From Streptomyces sp. McG3 (GTDB taxonomy: Bacteria; Actinomycetota; Actinomycetes; Streptomycetales; Streptomycetaceae): a stretch of 64,000 nt of DNA. Numbering within the stretch: the stretch's first letter is position 1; the number at the start of each line of letters is the position of its first letter. Below are positions 40,654 to 49,244 of the stretch, one piece after another. Both the position numbers and the translations under genes were made by a program. The notes beneath the pieces were generated by a model that ran no database searches, had not been told where the DNA came from, and was given only the letters and a program-made list of their open reading frames with translations. The stretch spans positions 27,948 through 91,947 of the forward strand of contig NZ_JAAXYC010000004.1 in the NCBI RefSeq assembly GCF_018619185.1, given 5' to 3'.

Positions 40654-42873
40654 ATGCCCACAGTCGGCCTATCCCCAGCGGCCCCGGTGTCCCACGGCAC
40701 CGGCCGCCGTACCCACAGACCGAGACCGGTGACCCGCGGTATCGTCGCCGCGATGGCCACCGCGCTGGCCGCCACCCTTCTCGCCTTCGTCCCCGCCACG
40801 AAGGCCGAGGCCGCGCCCGTCCTGCTCTCCCAGGGCAAGCCGGTCACCGCGTCCAGCGAGGAGAACTACGGCACCCCGGCCACTTCGGCCGTCGACGGGA
40901 ACACCACCACCCGTTGGTCCAGTGCCGCTTCGGACCCGCAGTGGATCCGCGTCGACCTCGGCGCGACCACTCAGCTCAGCCAGATCGTCCTGGACTGGGA
41001 GGCGGCGTACGGCAAGGGCTACCGGGTCGAGCTCTCGACCAACGGCTCCACCTGGTCGACCGCCTATCAGACCACCACCGGTGACGGCGGCACGGACACC
41101 CTGAACATCAGCGGTGAAGCCCGCTACGTCCGGGTGTACGGCACCGCCCGCGGTACCGGATACGGCTTCTCCCTCTGGGAGTTCAAGGTGTACGGCGAGT
41201 CCGGCGGCACCGGCGGCCCGCAGCTGCCCGGCGGCGGCGACCTCGGCCCGAACGTGCACGTCTTCGACCCCTCCACGCCCAACATCCAGGCCAAGCTGGA
41301 CGAGGTGTTCGACCAGCAGGAGGCCGCACACTTCGGCAACGGGCGGCACCAGTTCCTCTTCAAGCCCGGCACCTACAACAACCTCAACGCCGAGATCGGC
41401 TTCTACACCTCGATCTCCGGCCTCGGCCTCAAGCCCGACGACACCACCATCAACGGTGACGTGACCGTCGACGCCGGCTGGTTCAACGGCAACGCGACGC
41501 AGAACTTCTGGCGCTCGGCCGAGAACCTGGCCGTCAACCCGGTCAGCGGCACCAACCGCTGGGCCGTCTCGCAAGCCGCCTCCTTCCGCCGCATGCACGT
41601 CAAGGGCGGCCTCAATCTGGCCCCGAACGGCTACGGTTGGGCCAGTGGCGGCTACATCGCCGACTCCAAGATCGACGGCCAGGTCGGCAACTACTCGCAG
41701 CAGCAGTGGTACACCCGCGAGAGCTCGATCGGCGGCTGGTCGAACTCTGTCTGGAACCAGACCTTCTCGGGCGTCGAGGGCGCACCCGCCACTTCGTTCC
41801 CGGAGCCCCGCTACACCACGCTCCAGACCACCCCGATCTCGCGCGAGAAGCCGTTCCTCCACCTCGACGGCAACACGTACAAGGTCTTCGTCCCGGCCAA
41901 GCGCACCAACGCGCGCGGTGTCTCGTGGAACGGCACTCCGCAGGGCAGGTCGATCGACCTGAACCAGTTCTACGTCGTCAAGCCCGGCGCCACCGCCGCT
42001 ACGATCAACCAGGCGCTGTCCCAGGGCCTCAACCTCCTCTTCACGCCCGGCATTTACCACGTCGACCAGACCATCAACGTCAACCGCGCGGACACGGTCG
42101 TCCTCGGCCTCGGCCTCGCGACGATCATCCCGGACAACGGCGTGACCGCGATGAAGGTCGCCGACGTCGACGGCGTCAAGCTCGCCGGCTTCCTGATCGA
42201 CGCCGGCACGGTCAACTCCCCGACCCTGCTGGAGCTCGGCCCGCAGAACTCCTCCGCGGACCACGCCGCCAACCCCACCTCCATCCAGGACGTCTACGTC
42301 CGCATCGGCGGCGCGGGCGCCGGGAAGGCAACCACCTCCATAGCCGTCCACAGCGACGACGTGATCATCGACCACACCTGGGTGTGGCGCGCCGACCACG
42401 GTGAAGGCGTCGGCTGGGAAACCAACCGCGCCGACTACGGGGTCCGGGTGTACGGCGACGACGTGCTCGCCACCGGCCTGTTCGTCGAACACTTCAACAA
42501 GTACGACGTGGAGTGGTATGGCGAGCGCGGCCGCACGATCTTCTACCAGAACGAGAAGGCGTACGACGCACCAGACCAGGCCGCCATCCAGAACGGCGAC
42601 ACGAAGGGCTTCGCCGCCTACCGGGTCGACGACTCGGTCGACGTCCACGAAGGCTGGGGGATGGGCAGTTACTGCAACTACAACGTCGATCCGACCATCC
42701 GCCAGGACCACGGCTTCAAGGCCCCGGTGAAGCCGGGCGTGAAGTTCCACAGCCTGCTCGTGGTGTCGCTCGGCGGAATGGGCCACTACAACTACGTCAT
42801 CAACAACACCGGAGCCTCCACGGTCCCGGCCGGCACCTCCACCGTGCCTTCCACCCTGGTCTCCTTCCCCTGA
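40654..42873 (+). CDS. Secreted discoidin-domain (F5/8 type C) protein with right-handed beta-helix
   Basis: 739 residues. An extended signal peptide (hydrophobic core IVAAMATALAATLLAF, likely cut after KAEA) is followed by a carbohydrate-binding discoidin domain (about 53-190: LSQGKPVTASSEENYGTPA, DGNTTTRWSS, DPQWIRVDLG, YGFSLWEFKVYG). Residues about 205-739 look like parallel beta-helix sequence with FKPGTYNNLNAEIGFYTSI, LLFTPGIYHVDQTINV and ADTVVLGLGLATIIPDNGV, similar in style to GH55-type glucan hydrolases. I cannot assign catalytic residues. GAGGAG precedes the ATG. The LacI-type operator and the neighbouring glycosidase point to extracellular polysaccharide use. Confidence 0.85.
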   Translation: MPTVGLSPAAPVSHGTGRRTHRPRPVTRGIVAAMATALAATLLAFVPATKAEAAPVLLSQGKPVTASSEENYGTPATSAVDGNTTTRWSSAASDPQWIRVDLGATTQLSQIVLDWEAAYGKGYRVELSTNGSTWSTAYQTTTGDGGTDTLNISGEARYVRVYGTARGTGYGFSLWEFKVYGESGGTGGPQLPGGGDLGPNVHVFDPSTPNIQAKLDEVFDQQEAAHFGNGRHQFLFKPGTYNNLNAEIGFYTSISGLGLKPDDTTINGDVTVDAGWFNGNATQNFWRSAENLAVNPVSGTNRWAVSQAASFRRMHVKGGLNLAPNGYGWASGGYIADSKIDGQVGNYSQQQWYTRESSIGGWSNSVWNQTFSGVEGAPATSFPEPRYTTLQTTPISREKPFLHLDGNTYKVFVPAKRTNARGVSWNGTPQGRSIDLNQFYVVKPGATAATINQALSQGLNLLFTPGIYHVDQTINVNRADTVVLGLGLATIIPDNGVTAMKVADVDGVKLAGFLIDAGTVNSPTLLELGPQNSSADHAANPTSIQDVYVRIGGAGAGKATTSIAVHSDDVIIDHTWVWRADHGEGVGWETNRADYGVRVYGDDVLATGLFVEHFNKYDVEWYGERGRTIFYQNEKAYDAPDQAAIQNGDTKGFAAYRVDDSVDVHEGWGMGSYCNYNVDPTIRQDHGFKAPVKPGVKFHSLLVVSLGGMGHYNYVINNTGASTVPAGTSTVPSTLVSFP

Positions 42874-42914
42874 TCCGCCCTCCGCGGTGAACCACCGGCC
42901 CGCGGAGGACGACT

Positions 42915-42944
42915 CCCCGGGCCGGGCCTGACCCCGGCCCGGGG
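42915..42944 (+). terminator. Hairpin terminator
   Basis: Perfect 12-bp stem CCCCGGGCCGGG / CCCGGCCCGGGG around a 6-base loop, 42 bases after the beta-helix gene. Confidence 0.65.
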
Positions 42945-42981
42945 GCAGCTCACCGCTCACCCCTTTCGGCTCTCTCTCCCA

Positions 42982-43017
42982 CGGACGGCCGCCGTCCTCC
43001 CCGACGGCGGCCGTCCG
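42982..43017 (+). terminator. Second hairpin, GC-rich
   Basis: Perfect 15-bp stem (42982-42996 with 43003-43017) around CTCCCC. Two strong hairpins in series isolate the next gene from the upstream transcript. Confidence 0.65.
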
Positions 43018-43074
43018 CGTTCCCGCACCCAGCCCATCTCTCTCTCATCACTCTCACCCCCTTCAGGAGCCGCA

Positions 43075-45273
43075 ATGCCTTCGTTGCCCCACTTCCGGAG
43101 ACCTCCCCTGCCCTCCCTGCGCAGCCCCTCCCTCCGCAGACCCGCGCTCACCCTGATGCTCGCCGCCCTGCTCGCCTCCTCCCTCACCGTCCTCGCCGCG
43201 CCCACCGAGGCACGGGCCGCCGATCCCCTGATCTCCCAGGGCAAGCCCGCCACCGCCTCCTCGCAGGAGGGCGACGGCCTCTCCGCCGCCCAGGCCGTCG
43301 ACGGCGACCTCACCGGCACCCGCTGGGCCAGCCAGTGGTCCGACCCGCAGTGGATCCGGATCGACCTCGGCAAGCGGTCCGACCTGAGCCGGGCCGTCCT
43401 CACCTGGGAGGGCGCCTACGGCAAGGCGTACGAGATCCAGGTCAGCGACAACGGCACCGACTGGACCACCATCCGGAAGGTCACCGACGGCGATGGCGGC
43501 ACCGACGACCTCGCCCTCACCGGCTCCGGCCGCTACGTCCGGATGCTCGGCACCGCCCGCCCCGGCGGATACGGCTACTCCCTCTGGGAGTTCCAGGTCT
43601 ACGGCACCCAGGGCGACACCCCGCCGCCGGTCGGCGGCGCCGTCAAGGTCACCGGCAGCCAGGGCGCCTGGCAGCTCACCGTCGGCGGTCAGCCGTACAC
43701 CGTCAAGGGCTTGACCTGGGGCCCGTCCATGGCCGACGCTCCGCGCTACATGCCCGACCTGAAGTCGATGGGCGTCAACACCGTCCGCACCTGGGGCACG
43801 GACGCCAGCACGAAACCCCTTCTCGACGCGGCGGCCGCGAACGGCCTGCGCGTCATGAACGGCTTCTGGCTCCAGCCCGGCGGCGGCCCCGGCAGCGGTG
43901 GCTGTGCCAACTACGTCACCGACGCCGCGTACAAGTCGACGATGCTCACCGAGATCGCCAAGTGGGTCGAGACGTACAAGAACCACCCCGCGACCCTCAT
44001 GTGGAACGTCGGCAACGAGTCCGTCCTCGGCCTCCAGAACTGCTACAGCGGCACCGAACTGGAAGCCCAGCGCAACGCGTACACGACCTTCGTGAACGAC
44101 GCCGCCAAGAAGATCCACGCCATCGACGCCGACCACCCGGTGACCTCCACCGACGCGTGGACGGGCGCCTGGCCGTACTACAAGCGCAACGCCCCCGATC
44201 TCGACCTGTACTCGATGAACGCCTACGGGGACATCTGCGGCGTCCGCCAGGACTGGGTGGAGGGCGGCTACACCAAGCCCTACATCATCACCGAGACCGG
44301 CCCCGCGGGTGAGTGGGAGGTACCGGACGACGCCAACGGCGTACCCGACGAGCCCACCGACGTACAGAAGCGCGACGGCTACACCAAGGCCTGGGACTGC
44401 ACCACGGGCCACCAGGGCGTGGCGCTGGGCGCGACCCTCTTCCACTACGGCCTGGAGCACGACTTCGGCGGGGTGTGGTTCAACCTGATCCCCGACGGCC
44501 TGAAGCGTCTGTCGTACTACTCGGTGAAGAAGGCGTTCACGGGCTCCAACGCCGGTGACAACCTGCCGCCGGTCATCAGCGGCATGACGGTGACGCCGGC
44601 CGGGTCCGCCCCGGCGGGTGGGGAGTTCACCGTACGGGCGGACATCCGCGACCCCGAGAACGACCCGGTGACGAACAAGATCTTCCTCAGCGGCAACTAC
44701 GCCAACGGCGACAAGCGGCTCGTACCGGCGCAGTTCCGGTCCACGGGCAACGGCACGTTCGCGGTCACCGCGCCCGAGAAGCTCGGCGTGTGGAAGGTCT
44801 ACGTCCAGTCGGAGGACGGGAAGGGCAACGCGGGCATCGAGACGAAGTCGGTCAAGGTCGTCGCGCCCCCGATGACCGGCACCAACGTGGCCCTCGGCAA
44901 GCCCACCACGGCGTCCAGCTCGCAGGCTTCGTACGGTGACTGCCCCTGCCCGCCGGAGCGCGCCACGGACGGCCGGCTCGACACCCGCTGGGCCAGCGAC
45001 TGGAGCGACCCGCAGTGGATAGCGGTCGACCTCGGCGCGCGGACGCCCGTCCGCACCCTGCAATTGGTGTGGGACCCGGCCTACGCCAAGTCCTACCAGG
45101 TCCAGGTCTCGGACGACGGCAACGCCTGGCGCACGGTCCACACCACGACGACCGGCAACGGTGACATCGACACCATCGCCCTGACCGAAACGGCCCGCCA
45201 CGTACGGCTCCAGCTCAGCGCCCGCGGCACGGGCTGGGGCTACTCACTGCACGAGTTCGGCGTCTACAGCTGA
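43075..45273 (+). CDS. Secreted TIM-barrel glycoside hydrolase with two discoidin domains
   Basis: 732 residues. Signal peptide (LTLMLAALLASSLTVLA, cut near ARAA). First F5/8 type C domain about 49-178. Catalytic domain about 195-480 of the GH2/GH5-like clan: WNVGNES (acid/base Glu about 317) and IITETGPAGEW (nucleophile Glu about 406). A short Ig-like module about 490-590 (DNLPPVISGMTVTPAG) follows, then a second discoidin domain about 600-732 (VALGKPTTASSSQASYGDC, DPQWIAVDLG, GYSLHEFGVYS). AGGAG precedes the ATG. Beta-1,3- or related glucan is a plausible substrate given the partner genes, but the linkage is inference. The discoidin domains resemble that of the upstream beta-helix protein. 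Confidence 0.88.
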   Translation: MPSLPHFRRPPLPSLRSPSLRRPALTLMLAALLASSLTVLAAPTEARAADPLISQGKPATASSQEGDGLSAAQAVDGDLTGTRWASQWSDPQWIRIDLGKRSDLSRAVLTWEGAYGKAYEIQVSDNGTDWTTIRKVTDGDGGTDDLALTGSGRYVRMLGTARPGGYGYSLWEFQVYGTQGDTPPPVGGAVKVTGSQGAWQLTVGGQPYTVKGLTWGPSMADAPRYMPDLKSMGVNTVRTWGTDASTKPLLDAAAANGLRVMNGFWLQPGGGPGSGGCANYVTDAAYKSTMLTEIAKWVETYKNHPATLMWNVGNESVLGLQNCYSGTELEAQRNAYTTFVNDAAKKIHAIDADHPVTSTDAWTGAWPYYKRNAPDLDLYSMNAYGDICGVRQDWVEGGYTKPYIITETGPAGEWEVPDDANGVPDEPTDVQKRDGYTKAWDCTTGHQGVALGATLFHYGLEHDFGGVWFNLIPDGLKRLSYYSVKKAFTGSNAGDNLPPVISGMTVTPAGSAPAGGEFTVRADIRDPENDPVTNKIFLSGNYANGDKRLVPAQFRSTGNGTFAVTAPEKLGVWKVYVQSEDGKGNAGIETKSVKVVAPPMTGTNVALGKPTTASSSQASYGDCPCPPERATDGRLDTRWASDWSDPQWIAVDLGARTPVRTLQLVWDPAYAKSYQVQVSDDGNAWRTVHTTTTGNGDIDTIALTETARHVRLQLSARGTGWGYSLHEFGVYS

Positions 45274-45288
45274 TCGGCTCGAACCTTC

Positions 45289-45317
45289 GGGGGCCGTTCC
45301 GGCCCGGAGCGGCCCCC
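45289..45317 (+). terminator. Hairpin after the glycosidase gene
   Basis: GGGGGCCGTTCCGG (45289-45302) pairs with CCGGAGCGGCCCCC (45304-45317) with one T-G pair. Confidence 0.6.
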
Positions 45318-45381
45318 ACGCCTCCCGCCCCCTTGTGCACCGGCCTGTGGACACCGCGTTCAACCGGCAGGACACGTCGGG

Positions 45382-45612
45382 CGCGCGGCTGGCATGCAGG
45401 ATCCTGTTCAGCACGCCCACGTGAACGGGTGGATCGGCAAAGACGCGAAAACGGCTTCGGAACTTTTGCGAACCTACCGCAGTCTGGTCCACCCGCTTGC
45501 CGAGAAGCGAGCCGAGCACAGCGCGGACTTCGACACAGCCGACCTGTGCTGGTCCACCGTCAACGCCGTCCAGCCGTTGGGGCGGGTCCGGCGTCCCGGC
45601 GGAGGACGCTGA
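45382..45612 (+). pseudogene. Decayed C-terminal copy of the Abi-like gene
   Basis: Bases 45382-45571 match 37601-37790 with 18 differences and no gaps. The encoded peptide reads DPVQHAHVNGWIGKDAK and ASELLRTYRSLVHPLAEKR, nearly identical to the intact protein. Many differences are silent, so the copy diverged as coding sequence before it was truncated. No upstream part of the gene or helicase is present. Confidence 0.85.
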
Positions 45613-45624
45613 CGGGTCGCCGAT

Positions 45625-45850
45625 CTGGATCAGGGGGCTGCGACCGGCACGACTGGCCCTGGTCGAGCCCGACGACAGAGGCGACCCGATGTCGCCGCTT
45701 CGGTGGACGGTGAAATGGACCCGTACGCTCGCGGCGGAGCTGGCCCTGGCCGGGCGCCGGATCAGCGCCGATCTCGTCCAAGACCGGTCCTGCCCGCAGC
45801 ATGGAAATCAGGCGACCAGGCCTGGCGCATCGTCCAGGATGACCTCATGA
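45625..45850 (+). mobile_element. ISAzo13-type transposase remnant
   Basis: One frame reads LALVEPDDRGDPMSPLRWTV and then TRTLAAELALAGRRISADLV, which closely resembles the conserved region of ISAzo13-family (Rhodopirellula-type) transposases. Homology fades after about 45790 and both ends of the gene are missing. It directly abuts the decayed Abi-like copy. Confidence 0.7.
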
Positions 45851-46257
45851 GGCAAGACCTGGTGATGTTCCTCCACGCACGGCTGGATGAGGAGGCCGTC
45901 CTGGCCCGACGCTGCGACGGTGACGGTTGCGGGGAGTGGACCGCTCATGGGCACACGGTCGACTTCTGCCAGGGAGAACTGTCCAGCTTCCATCCCACGA
46001 TCGCCCTGCACGTCGCGCTGCACGACCCGGCTCGCGTCCTGCGGGAGGTCGAGGCCAAGCGACGCGTGCTCGCCCGCCATGTGCTCAGTCCAGCCACGGG
46101 CGACCCCGAACTGCCGTGGGACAACCGCGATGACTGCCAGTACGACGGCGAGACCTGGCCCTGCGATGACCTGCTCGACCTCGCGTCACCTTACGCCGAT
46201 CACCCTGACTACCCCCGACGCCGTAGGCTGTTGTGGGAACGCAAGGGGAGACGATGA
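45847..46257 (+). CDS. DUF6221-type small protein
   Basis: 136 residues from ATG 45847 (MRQDLVMFLHARLDEEAVLARR). The pattern HPTIALHVALHDPARVLREVEAKRRVL, with a C-terminal YADHPDYP stretch, matches a Streptomyces family often seen on integrated elements. Several Cys and His residues (CDGDGCGEW, DCQYDGETWPCDD) might bind metal. Its stop overlaps the next start (ATGA). The open frame extends upstream into transposase sequence, which I reject as gene start. Confidence 0.7.
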   Translation: MRQDLVMFLHARLDEEAVLARRCDGDGCGEWTAHGHTVDFCQGELSSFHPTIALHVALHDPARVLREVEAKRRVLARHVLSPATGDPELPWDNRDDCQYDGETWPCDDLLDLASPYADHPDYPRRRRLLWERKGRR

Positions 46258-47567
46258 TTGACTACCGCAAGGCAACAGCCGTTCCGGTATGGACGCTCGC
46301 GACCGGTGACGTCCGGGTGCCCGCAGTGGTCGGGGACGGGCCGATGACGGCTGAGCGCCTGGGTGAGTTGCGCGGCGTGCTGGCCGTCCTGGCCGACGAG
46401 CCGATCGCCACTCTCGAGGTACATCCGTTGCCCCACGAGCTCGACCGCAGCCGAGGCCTCCCGCTCGATGCTGTGAGTCCCCTGGCACAGCACCTGTCGC
46501 AGCTCGTCACGCAGACAGCACGGAACTCCTCCGCTGCGGCCACGGCGACCGCCGCCGGCGAGAACCTGTATCGCATCGTGATTCCGGCGAAGGTCGCAGC
46601 CCAGGTCGGTCAGGGCATGGTCCGCCAGATGGCATCGAGGGCGGTGGCCGGTGGCGTCCGTAGTCCACTCGTGGATCCCATGGGCCGCATCGTCGCCCAG
46701 GCGACGTATGTTCCGGTCGGTAAGGCGGCGGCAGCGGGCGCAGCCGGTGGAGCAGGTGCGACGGCCGGCATCGCGGCCGCCGGCGGCACGGCGCTCACCG
46801 TGGCCGCGCCGCTCGTGCTCATGGCCGTGGCGGTGGGGGTGAGTGCGCATGCCGACCAGCAGCGTCAGCAGGCCATCGAACACATCACGGAACTGCTGGA
46901 GCGACTGCACGAGGAGAAGCTCGAAGACGAGCACAGTGCCCTCGACGGCTGCCGAGGTGCCATCGAAAAGGCCACCGCGATTCTGCTCGACCAGGGCAAG
47001 CTCGGTGTCTCGCTGGGACTGGACTCGGCGGTGTATGCCATCGACACGGCGCTGGGCAAGGCCGGCCGCCGCCTCACCCGGTGGCAGAACACACTTGATG
47101 CGCTGCCCGATGGCGAGGCCGTCGAGATCGGCACACTGACCAAGTCGTTCCCCGGCGTCGACGACCAGGGTGGCGAATTCCGTGCCCACCTCGAACTCGC
47201 CTCGCTGGCGGTTGCGTTGAAGCGGCGGGTCGTTGTCCTGCAAGCGGTCGAGCATGCGCAGAACAACCCTGGCAACGTGTTCGAGAGCTTCACGCGTGAA
47301 CTCAAGCGGGACCAGCAGCGCCTCGACGAAATGGAGTCGGGCATCGCCGAGGTTCTGCTACGCCTGTCGGCGCTCGAGCTGGCTCGCCCGAACGGATTGC
47401 GGCCCGTCTTCACGCCCGGTGAAGTCGATCGCCTGATGCGTGCGGCACACCGGATCAACCGGCTGGGCGAGAATGTGACGGTCAACAGCCGCGCCACGGA
47501 CGTGACGATCGAGATCGCCCGCAACAGGGACGGCTCGGTGGTTGTCTTCCCTGCCCTGCCCGCGTAG
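46254..47567 (+). CDS. Unknown protein with central Gly/Ala-rich membrane-like segment and coiled coil
   Basis: 437 residues, translationally coupled to the DUF6221 gene. The N-terminal about 150 residues are soluble. A Gly/Ala hairpin (KAAAAGAAGGAGATAGIAAA, then LTVAAPLVLMAVAVGVSAH, about 163-203) could insert in or lie on a membrane. It is followed by a charged helical region (QQRQQAIEHITELLERLHEEKLE ... RELKRDQQRLDEMESGIAEVLLRL). The layout recalls membrane-perturbing effector or LETM-like proteins, but no family is recognised. Codon use is normal for the window, so it looks like a real gene. Confidence 0.7.
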   Translation: MIDYRKATAVPVWTLATGDVRVPAVVGDGPMTAERLGELRGVLAVLADEPIATLEVHPLPHELDRSRGLPLDAVSPLAQHLSQLVTQTARNSSAAATATAAGENLYRIVIPAKVAAQVGQGMVRQMASRAVAGGVRSPLVDPMGRIVAQATYVPVGKAAAAGAAGGAGATAGIAAAGGTALTVAAPLVLMAVAVGVSAHADQQRQQAIEHITELLERLHEEKLEDEHSALDGCRGAIEKATAILLDQGKLGVSLGLDSAVYAIDTALGKAGRRLTRWQNTLDALPDGEAVEIGTLTKSFPGVDDQGGEFRAHLELASLAVALKRRVVVLQAVEHAQNNPGNVFESFTRELKRDQQRLDEMESGIAEVLLRLSALELARPNGLRPVFTPGEVDRLMRAAHRINRLGENVTVNSRATDVTIEIARNRDGSVVVFPALPA

Positions 47568-47610
47568 GCGCGCCCGAATCACTTGGTGAGGCGAGTGGTG
47601 TGGGTCGCAG

Positions 47611-48239
47611 ATGACGCGTGCCGATGCCGATGGGCGTGACCGCGTGATCGCCGTCGACGCGACAGCGCGGCGAAGCGATACGGCGGGCCGGTCGGTGTCG
47701 GTTTCATTCGAAACTGCGGGGGAGCGGCGGACTCGTCTGATCGGCCGTCCTGTCACCGTCGCCCCGGCAAGGACGGAGCATCGGACCGCCGCTCCCGACC
47801 CGCGGGCGGCCAAGGCCCCCAAGCCGCAGCCGGTGGAGAAGAAGGATTCGAACATCAGGAAGATCCGACGCCTGCTCGGTGAGGTGGACCGACCCTCCGG
47901 CAGCGGCCCGCCCAGGACCTGCTGCGGCTGATCGAGGAGATCGGGACCTGTCGCGATCAACTCACCCGACCCCTGCCCGCCACGGAAGCCAAGCTCGTCG
48001 AGCGGTGGCGGAGGAGGCTGGAGGAACAGAGGCACGGTACGGATCCCCATGCGATCGGGCGTCCCTGTGACGGATGCGGCACATGCCTGCTCGGAGTGCG
48101 GCGACTGTCGCGCGTGAAGCCGGCGACGCCTTCCCCTGAACGCCGGCGGGAGAACGTGCTGACCCCGGCCGCGTCCGTGGGCGCGCCCATCATCGGCTGG
48201 GCGGATGACTGGGAAGTCTCGGGCGCACCGATCCCGTGA
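47611..48239 (+). pseudogene. Frameshifted hypothetical gene with a CxxCxxC motif
   Basis: The first frame gives MTRADADGRDRVIAVDATAR ... RKIRRLLGEVDRPS and ends near 47931. The natural continuation (RQRPAQDLLRLIEEIGTCRDQL ... CDGCGTCLLGVRRLS ... WADDWEVSGAPIP) lies in another frame and stops at 48239. A single indel near 47885-47915 would join them. Function unknown. Confidence 0.5.
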
Positions 48240-48420
48240 CCCGCCCAGAACCGGGTCCTTGGCTGCGTGACGAGGAGGGACCGTACGACGGTCTCGTCGC
48301 AGCTGCGGTGGACCGGTTGGGTCGCAACGTCGTTGACTGCCCGGACACTGGCTACGAAATGCGGGACGAGAAGAAGATCCTCGCCGCGTATGGGCATGGG
48401 GAAGCGTCGTGGTCGAACGT
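48236..48420 (+). pseudogene. Serine-recombinase N-terminal fragment
   Basis: Reads RPEPGPWLRDEEGPYDGLVAA, AVDRLGRNVVD and GYEMRDEKKILAAYGHG, the resolvase-domain region of large serine integrases/recombinases (RPxLGPWL, DRLGRN). The first catalytic Ser region and the whole DNA-binding part are missing. A scar of an integrated element. Confidence 0.6.
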
Positions 48421-48432
48421 TCCGGAGGTCTG

Positions 48433-48687
48433 CTATTCGTCGGTGGGCACCCGGATTCCATGCCGACAGGGCTTGAAGTCCACGAGAACCACCGAGCGCC
48501 CGTGGATAGTTGGGTCCTCGACACATGACACGACGCTTTCCGGGCGCTCATCGCAGATCGGACATGACACGAGCGCGGGATAGTCGGGTTGCTGAAGGAC
48601 TCCGAGGAGTACCTCCTCTTCCCTGCACAGTAAAGCTGCCGCGAGGTCAGCCGGCCACGTAGCTGTCATGCGCATGCGGTTCACCAT
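48433..48687 (-). CDS. Small Cys-containing protein, unknown function
   Basis: 84 residues, MVNRMRMTATWPADLAAALLC ... ALVSCPICDERPESVVSC ... VLVDFKPCRHGIRVPTDE. The CPIC and CRH motifs suggest a zinc site. GGAGGG stands four bases before the ATG on the minus strand, one of the best ribosome sites in this area. It is probably co-transcribed with the small gene at 48733-48939. Such proteins are common on Streptomyces phages and integrated elements. Confidence 0.6.
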   Translation of the reverse strand: MVNRMRMTATWPADLAAALLCREEEVLLGVLQQPDYPALVSCPICDERPESVVSCVEDPTIHGRSVVLVDFKPCRHGIRVPTDE

Positions 48688-48732
48688 CTTTCCCTCCGGG
48701 TGCTGCCGTGGGGCCGGGGGATGCGGGCGGGG

Positions 48733-48939
48733 TCACGGGGTATCGGCCGGCTGGTCGTCCTGCCACACCCAGCGGCCGTTGGTGTCGGGCGCATAGATGC
48801 TGCTGCCGCCCGGGAAGGTGCAGCCGTTGTTGGGAAGCGCAACCCACGGGTCCTCATCTGTGAGGGTCACGGAGGTGGTTTGCCCGTCCAGTGGTCCGCC
48901 GTGCAGTTCGACTGTGATCGAGATGGTGTCGTCGCTCAT
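48733..48939 (-). CDS. Small phage/element-type protein (LHGGPLDG motif)
   Basis: 68 residues, MSDDTISITVELHGGPLDGQ followed by TTSVTLTDEDPWVAL and ending GRWVWQDDQPADTP. The ELHGGPLDG motif recurs in small proteins of actinophages and integrated elements; their role is unknown to me. A longer frame that continues far upstream is antisense to other genes and is rejected. Confidence 0.55.
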   Translation of the reverse strand: MSDDTISITVELHGGPLDGQTTSVTLTDEDPWVALPNNGCTFPGGSSIYAPDTNGRWVWQDDQPADTP

Positions 48940-49100
48940 CTCGCTCTTCTGCCCCGACAGGTACAGACCAATTACTGATGGCCTGCCGGCCAAGAGCTGT
49001 CCCGTAGTTGGGCGGCGCCCCGTTGCCGATCCCGGATCGGCTCGTGTCAGTGGGCTGGTGACAGGATCGAGGGAGCCGATCAGGGGATGCGATGCCGGCC
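48940..49100. other. Stretch without a gene
   Basis: I see no supported coding sequence here. Confidence 0.4.
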
Positions 49101-49148
49101 CCCTGTGCCTTCGCCCCGGGGGTCCTGTCCCGGGGCGAAGGCACAGGG
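49101..49148 (-). terminator. Very strong hairpin behind the M23 peptidase gene
   Basis: Perfect 20-bp stem (49101-49120 with 49129-49148) and 8-base loop. It begins just after the second, in-frame stop codon of the leftward peptidase frame (49155-49157), marking the original gene end. Confidence 0.8.
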
Positions 49149-49244
49149 CGGTGGTCAGCTGGTGCGGTTGTAGATCGCTGTGCCGGGGCAGGCGGTGACA
49201 CCCGAACGGGTTGCGCACCCGGTGTATTGGCCGGAGCCGTTCCA

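Noticed and set aside
40669..45201. Leftward open frames of 763 and 712 codons over the two secreted glycan genes
   Set aside because: Low-complexity Val/Gly/Asp/Arg-rich antisense sequence; the sense frames have signal peptides and recognised domains.
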